From an uncultured Flavobacteriales bacterium (GTDB taxonomy: Bacteria; Bacteroidota; Bacteroidia; Flavobacteriales_D; Sanyastnellaceae), in the NCBI GenBank assembly GCA_938003665.1, contig CALKYI010000075.1, positions 1 through 5,739 of the forward strand: a stretch of 5,739 bases of DNA. Direction: 5' to 3'. The notes beneath the pieces were generated by a model. It had not been told where the DNA came from. It saw only the letters and a list, made by a program, of their open reading frames with translations, and searched no databases. Of this stretch, positions 5,703 to 5,739 are shown piece after piece. Each line of letters starts with the position of its first letter. Within the stretch, counting starts at the first letter, position 1. The translations under genes and the position numbers were made by a program.

Positions 5703-5739
5703 GGCAGCCTGTTTTGATGGTTTGACCAAACAAACCACG

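Noticed and set aside
5395..5733. Minus-strand 112-codon frame overlapping the small hypothetical gene
   Set aside because: It is Arg/Pro/Ser-rich and low in helix-forming pattern, as expected of an out-of-frame shadow; the frame ending at 5418 has the more natural amino-acid composition.

Overview
The window looks like a chromosomal housekeeping region from a moderately GC-rich member of the Bacteroidota, perhaps a Flavobacteriales-like environmental lineage (the rank below phylum is inference). Four things support this: the DnaB wording (RPGMGKT, DDTPALSVFELRAKCRRL, SGAIEQDADMV), a secreted protein family that Bacteroidota genomes usually label 'asparagine synthetase B', two exact Bacteroidota-type -7 promoter elements (TAnnTTTG), and the absence of clear Shine-Dalgarno sequences. 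I saw no mobile element, CRISPR array, tRNA or rRNA.

Layout. At the left edge, on the minus strand, is the N-terminal part of a Nudix-fold protein of the NrtR/AraR regulator type; it runs off the window at base 1. Upstream of it on the same strand is a lipoprotein with an Ig-like N-terminal domain and a probable beta-propeller (317-1651). A 124-base divergent spacer separates this from the plus-strand pair dnaB (1776-3329) and, 30 bases later, the secreted 'asparagine synthetase B'-type protein (3360-4649). That gene ends tail to tail with a minus-strand SiaB-like GHKL kinase (4646-5212), and the two stop codons share bases. An AT-rich 205-base spacer with inverted repeats follows, then a short hypothetical gene (5418-5702, minus).

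The most important observation is that dnaB, normally essential, carries a single in-frame TAG at 2694-2696 (codon 307 of 517). It falls between Walker A and Walker B, and both sides are well conserved. The simplest readings are a base-call error or a very recent nonsense mutation (for example TCG to TAG); suppression is the more exciting but less likely one. TAG also ends two other genes here, and further in-frame TAGs follow both, which argues against global TAG reassignment.

Second, the protein that would be labelled asparagine synthetase B shows none of the AsnB hallmarks. It instead has a signal peptide and a possible class I glutamine-amidotransferase-like Cys/His arrangement. The genes do not form one obvious pathway: replication (dnaB), envelope proteins of unknown role, and signalling or regulatory proteins.
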